Assembly: GCF_009928685.1 (NCBI RefSeq)
Contig: NZ_WWEO01000043.1
Span: 682,001-746,000, forward strand
DNA from: Mucilaginibacter agri
Lineage (GTDB): Bacteria; Bacteroidota; Bacteroidia; Sphingobacteriales; Sphingobacteriaceae
Direction of reading: 5' to 3'
Length of the DNA: 64,000 nucleotides
The stretch's first letter is position 1. Each line of letters begins with the position of its first letter. Below are positions 61,222 to 64,000 of this stretch, one piece after another. Under the pieces are notes generated by a model. The model did no database searches. It saw only the letters and a list, made by a program, of their open reading frames with translations, and had not been told where the DNA came from. The position numbers were made by a program, and so were the translations under genes.

Positions 61222-62499
61222 TTATCCCCTCTTATCAACAAACTTAACCGCTTTCCTAACCGTTTCCGGGAACTGCATTTTCTGAATCTCTTCGGCAGAA
61301 ACGTATTTAATATGCGGACTAACCCTTAGCCTTGCTTGCAAATAAGCGCGGATCTGATGATCGCATTCTTCGGTATAGGCTGCCGGGAGGATGTAGAGCA
61401 ACACTTCGTCGAGGCCAACATCATTAGGGTAAACTTCTACCACATAATCTCGTATTTCTTCACGCTCGTTCAGGATGTCGAAAAGCGCCGGTGGGTAAAG
61501 GGTTGTGCCTTTGAATTTGATCATTTGCTTTTTGCGACCGAGAATAGGGGATAACCTCCAGCTCGGGCGACCGCATGCGCAGGGCTCGTCAAAATACATA
61601 CAGATGTCGCCGGTTTTGTAGCGCAGCAAGGGCATGCCCTCAACACCAAGTGTGGTGATGGTCAGTTCGCCGGGTGTGTGGGGACCGACAGGCTGTTCGT
61701 CGTCGTTTAGTATCTCGGCAATCATCAAATCTGGCTGATAGTGCCCGCCGCGGCCTTCGCTGCACTCGGTAAATGCGGTTTGCATTTCGGTAGAAGCGTA
61801 AGTCGAATAAAGATCGATATGCCACGAATCGGTGATCTTCTTCCCTAAAATATTGAGCGAGAAATCAGTGTTACGGATATTCTCGCCAATGCAAATAGCT
61901 TTTTTTACTGATGATGCGTTAATGTCTATTTTATTATCCTTAGCATATTGGATCAATTTCAGCATAAAAGATGGTACAGCAACAATTGCTGTAGGCTTTA
62001 ATCGCTTAATGGTTTCCCATTGCAACGATGGTACACCCGGACCCAAACGAATAGCCCCTGCACCCAGTTTACGCAGACCGAGATAATAGGCCATGCCAGC
62101 CATAAACTGGCGATCAAGGGTAAGCATGAGTTGGAAGATATCGTCTTTGGTAGCACCAGCGCTTAGAAACGAGTTATACTCGTTGAGAGCCAGACGGTCG
62201 AGGTCTTTATCGGTAAGGGCAACCGTAACTGGCCCGCCAAGTGTGCCCGAGGTTGATGTATATTCTATTACCTTTTCAGCGGGCACGCATAAAAAGTCGA
62301 GGTTGCGTTGCTGCAAATCTTCTTTGGCAGTAGTGGGTATGCGGGTTAAATCGGCAACGGTTTTAATGGTGCTGATGTCGATGTTATGTTTATCAAACAA
62401 TTCGCGGTAGTAAGGCGAATGCTGCGAAAGGTAAACCAGTAATTCGCATAGTTTTTGCTCTTGCAGAAGTGTGGCTTCGGTAGCCTGCTGTGCTATCAT
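61222..62499 (-). CDS. Phenylacetate--CoA ligase family protein (PaaK-like AMP-binding)
   Basis: A 425-residue adenylate-forming enzyme. The phosphate-binding loop is EYTSTSGTLGGPVTVALTD (about 91-109), followed by MFLL-like structural blocks, the YASTEMQTAF motif (about 237-246) and MPLLRYKTGDICMYFDEPCACGRPSWRL with the conserved Asp near 298. The C-terminal ACT-like domain follows. Paa genes are not present here, so the natural acid is unknown. It begins directly after the acpS stop codon (no spacing), so it is translated with acpS and may activate an acid for a carrier protein. Confidence 0.88.
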   Translation of the reverse strand: MIAQQATEATLLQEQKLCELLVYLSQHSPYYRELFDKHNIDISTIKTVADLTRIPTTAKEDLQQRNLDFLCVPAEKVIEYTSTSGTLGGPVTVALTDKDLDRLALNEYNSFLSAGATKDDIFQLMLTLDRQFMAGMAYYLGLRKLGAGAIRLGPGVPSLQWETIKRLKPTAIVAVPSFMLKLIQYAKDNKIDINASSVKKAICIGENIRNTDFSLNILGKKITDSWHIDLYSTYASTEMQTAFTECSEGRGGHYQPDLMIAEILNDDEQPVGPHTPGELTITTLGVEGMPLLRYKTGDICMYFDEPCACGRPSWRLSPILGRKKQMIKFKGTTLYPPALFDILNEREEIRDYVVEVYPNDVGLDEVLLYILPAAYTEECDHQIRAYLQARLRVSPHIKYVSAEEIQKMQFPETVRKAVKFVDKRG

Positions 62500-62874
62500 C
62501 TATTTCTCTATAATTACCACTGCCTGCGCCATTGTTTTCACATGCGATAATGATACCATAATATTGGTAATACGCATAGGAGCAAGGGTTTCGGCAGTTT
62601 GGCCCGACAAAAATATTTCGGGCTTTCCGTCTCCATTATTAATTACTTCAACCTCTTTAAAGGTAGTGCCGGTTAGCCAGCCAGTGCCAAGGGCTTTAAA
62701 AAAAGCTTCTTTGGCGGCAAAGCGCGCGGCATAGTGCTCAAATTTATTGGTTTTTGATTCGCAATAGTTAATTTCTTCAGCCGAAAATATCATTTCGCGA
62801 AACTGGTCCGACTTATTCATCGCGGCAGAAATCCGGACTACCTCAACTAAATCTGTCCCTAATCCGGCAATCAT
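62500..62874 (-). CDS. acpS: Holo-[acyl-carrier-protein] synthase
   Basis: A 124-residue enzyme that transfers 4'-phosphopantetheine from CoA to ACP. The metal-binding motifs are GLGTDLVEV (Asp8) and ARFAAKEAFFKALG (Glu about 56), and LSHVKTMAQAVV closes the fold. Its stop codon abuts the ATG of the PaaK-like gene. A -7 box TACATTTG (minus strand 62909-62902) is 27 bases upstream. Confidence 0.94.
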   Translation of the reverse strand: MIAGLGTDLVEVVRISAAMNKSDQFREMIFSAEEINYCESKTNKFEHYAARFAAKEAFFKALGTGWLTGTTFKEVEVINNGDGKPEIFLSGQTAETLAPMRITNIMVSLSHVKTMAQAVVIIEK

Positions 62875-62901
62875 TTTTTATTATCTTGCATCTTTAAAAA
62901 T

Positions 62902-62909
62902 CAAATGTA
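62902..62909 (-). promoter_or_regulatory. -7 box of acpS
   Basis: TACATTTG on the minus strand, exact match to TAnnTTTG, 27 bases before the ATG. Confidence 0.5.
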
Positions 62910-62995
62910 ATAAAAAAGCCAAAGCCCTTGCTAGTGGCTAACATAAACCGCTGTGAAGCAGTTTTATAACATATATTTCAATTTTTTGCTTTAAC

Positions 62996-64000
62996 ATGTT
63001 TATTAAAAAACTTTTTACAGGTGCTCTATTTTTTCTGCTTACCCTACCCGTATTTGCCCAAACCCAGCACAGGTTTAAAGACATGATATTTAAGGATGTC
63101 ACCATCGACGAGAATATCAACTACTCCAACAGCTCCGACAAAAAAGCACACCTTTTTGATATTTATCAGCCACATGATGACACCGCCCATAAACGCCCGT
63201 TGATTATCTGGATGCATGGGGGAGGCTTCAAATTTGGGTCGAAAGAAGCCAAAGGCATTAAACTGTGGAGTAACACTTTTGCGCAACGCGGTTATGTGTG
63301 TGTAGCTATTAACTACAGCATGAGCAAACGTCCTGCAATTTTCGGCATTAGTATTAGCGACCTGCAAAAAAGCACTTACTACGCCGTGCAGGACCTGAAA
63401 CAAGCTATTGATTATTTTAAACTGAATGCCGAAAAGTATAAGATAGATACCAATAAAATTATATTAGGCGGCAACTCTGCCGGCGGGATTATGGCCCTGC
63501 AAGCCGCATATAGTAACAATGCCGAGCTGGGCGAATTGGTGGGCCTCACCAATGGGGAAGCCGATATGCACTCTAAAAAGTATCTGAACATAGCAGGGGT
63601 AATTAACTTTTGGGGGGCAATATTTGATATCCACTGGCTTAAAAATGCCAAAACGCCTATTGTACAGGTTTATGGCAGCACTGATGGAACCATAGATCCC
63701 GGCCATAAAGGCACGCCGATGTATGGTGCAGCCTCGATTCACAAAGAAGCCGACGAGCTGAAGATTCCCAACGTGGTAAAAGTTTACGAAGGTTACTCAC
63801 ACGAATTACAGAAGCATTTTAACCCGATATTTTCTCCCGGCAAAGACACCGAAGAGCGCTGGGCACAAGCAGGCCAATTTGCTGCCGACTTTTTATATGA
63901 ACAACTATTTGAGGTAAAGGTAAAGCCCAATAAAAAAGGAGCCAAACCAAACGCTACAACGCTCGACTATCGCACCATGTGGAAAGCCCCTGAAAAGAAA
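62996..64000 (+). CDS. Alpha/beta hydrolase (carboxylesterase-like), 3' end outside the window
   Basis: The open frame runs from the ATG at 62996 to the last base (335 codons, no stop), so the end is missing. A signal peptide (MFIKKLFTGALFFLLTLPVFAQ) is followed by an esterase fold: HGGG oxyanion motif (LIIWMHGGGFKFGS, about 72-85), the nucleophile elbow GGNSAGG (Ser about 160), and a likely acid/His pair in YGSTDGTIDP and YEGYSHELQ (about 222-265). It resembles the BD-FAE/esterase-lipase family; the ester substrate is unknown. Confidence 0.85.
   Translation, partial: MFIKKLFTGALFFLLTLPVFAQTQHRFKDMIFKDVTIDENINYSNSSDKKAHLFDIYQPHDDTAHKRPLIIWMHGGGFKFGSKEAKGIKLWSNTFAQRGYVCVAINYSMSKRPAIFGISISDLQKSTYYAVQDLKQAIDYFKLNAEKYKIDTNKIILGGNSAGGIMALQAAYSNNAELGELVGLTNGEADMHSKKYLNIAGVINFWGAIFDIHWLKNAKTPIVQVYGSTDGTIDPGHKGTPMYGAASIHKEADELKIPNVVKVYEGYSHELQKHFNPIFSPGKDTEERWAQAGQFAADFLYEQLFEVKVKPNKKGAKPNATTLDYRTMWKAPEKK

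Noticed and set aside
61222..62499. Phenylacetate degradation operon
   Set aside because: Only the ligase-like gene is present, next to acpS; no other paa gene is seen, so the pathway call is not justified.
1..64000. tRNA or rRNA genes
   Set aside because: I looked for tRNA T-loop (GTTCGAATC) and clover-leaf patterns and for rRNA motifs in the gaps; matches were all inside coding regions or repeats. A tRNAscan run would settle it.
1..64000. Prophage, transposase or defence system
   Set aside because: No integrase, transposase, restriction-modification, toxin-antitoxin or Cas gene was recognised among the supported genes.

Overview
The window looks like chromosomal DNA of a Bacteroidota bacterium, most likely family Sphingobacteriaceae (Mucilaginibacter or a close relative). 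The reasons are the TAnnTTTG-type -7 promoter boxes, gliding-motility proteins GldA and GldF/GldG, TonB receptors with a carboxypeptidase-regulatory domain, DUF4397/DUF2490/DUF4230/DUF2199 proteins and the intergenic repeats. The genus is an inference from general familiarity with these proteins, not from a search. I saw no prophage, insertion sequence, CRISPR array, plasmid gene or tRNA/rRNA gene. Most of the window is core genome.

Layout. 1-6.3 kb: a small hypothetical, dnaX, a short-chain dehydrogenase, an iron-dependent phenylalanine hydroxylase and a flippase-like membrane protein. 6.3-9.5 kb: an intergenic 9-bp tandem repeat, then the agmatine-to-putrescine pair (aguB, aguA) and a SRPBCC protein. 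9.4-15.2 kb: a membrane protein, an AraC regulator with an SDR gene, and an operon of a LiaF-like membrane protein, a DUF4288 protein, a LytS-type kinase and a LytTR regulator. 15.3-19.1 kb: tyrosine catabolism (fumarylacetoacetate hydrolase diverging from homogentisate dioxygenase, then 4-hydroxyphenylpyruvate dioxygenase). With the hydroxylase at 3.4-5.2 kb this gives much of the route from phenylalanine to fumarate and acetoacetate. 19.4-33.3 kb: a YdeI-like protein, manA, icd, a small exported protein with a TonB receptor, an old yellow enzyme, OsmC, several DUF proteins and an M16 peptidase pair. 33.3-41.6 kb: AI-2E transporter, glyS, gldA, an outer-membrane barrel, a fused GldF-GldG protein and dnaN. 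41.7-52.5 kb: two DUF4397 lipoproteins, DedA, a phospholipase C-like protein, rpsT, radC, an LptA-like protein, pheT, a coiled-coil protein, zapA, a candidate 6S RNA and rny. 52.7-64 kb: a large Oar-like TonB receptor, an NHL lipoprotein, a bifunctional acyltransferase (OlsF-like), a helix-hairpin-helix protein, a PaaK-like ligase with acpS, and the start of an esterase that runs off the end.

Non-coding content is unusually rich. At least four families of short palindromic repeats (REP/MITE-like) sit between genes, together with many strong hairpin terminators. Points most worth checking are the 6S RNA candidate between zapA and rny, the GldF-GldG fusion, the OlsF-like fusion, a perfect palindrome just before homogentisate dioxygenase, the 9-bp tandem repeat before aguB, and several genes whose -7 box lies only 3-8 bases before the start codon (possible leaderless mRNAs). 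I did not find a convincing unknown multi-gene system such as a defence island or biosynthetic cluster.
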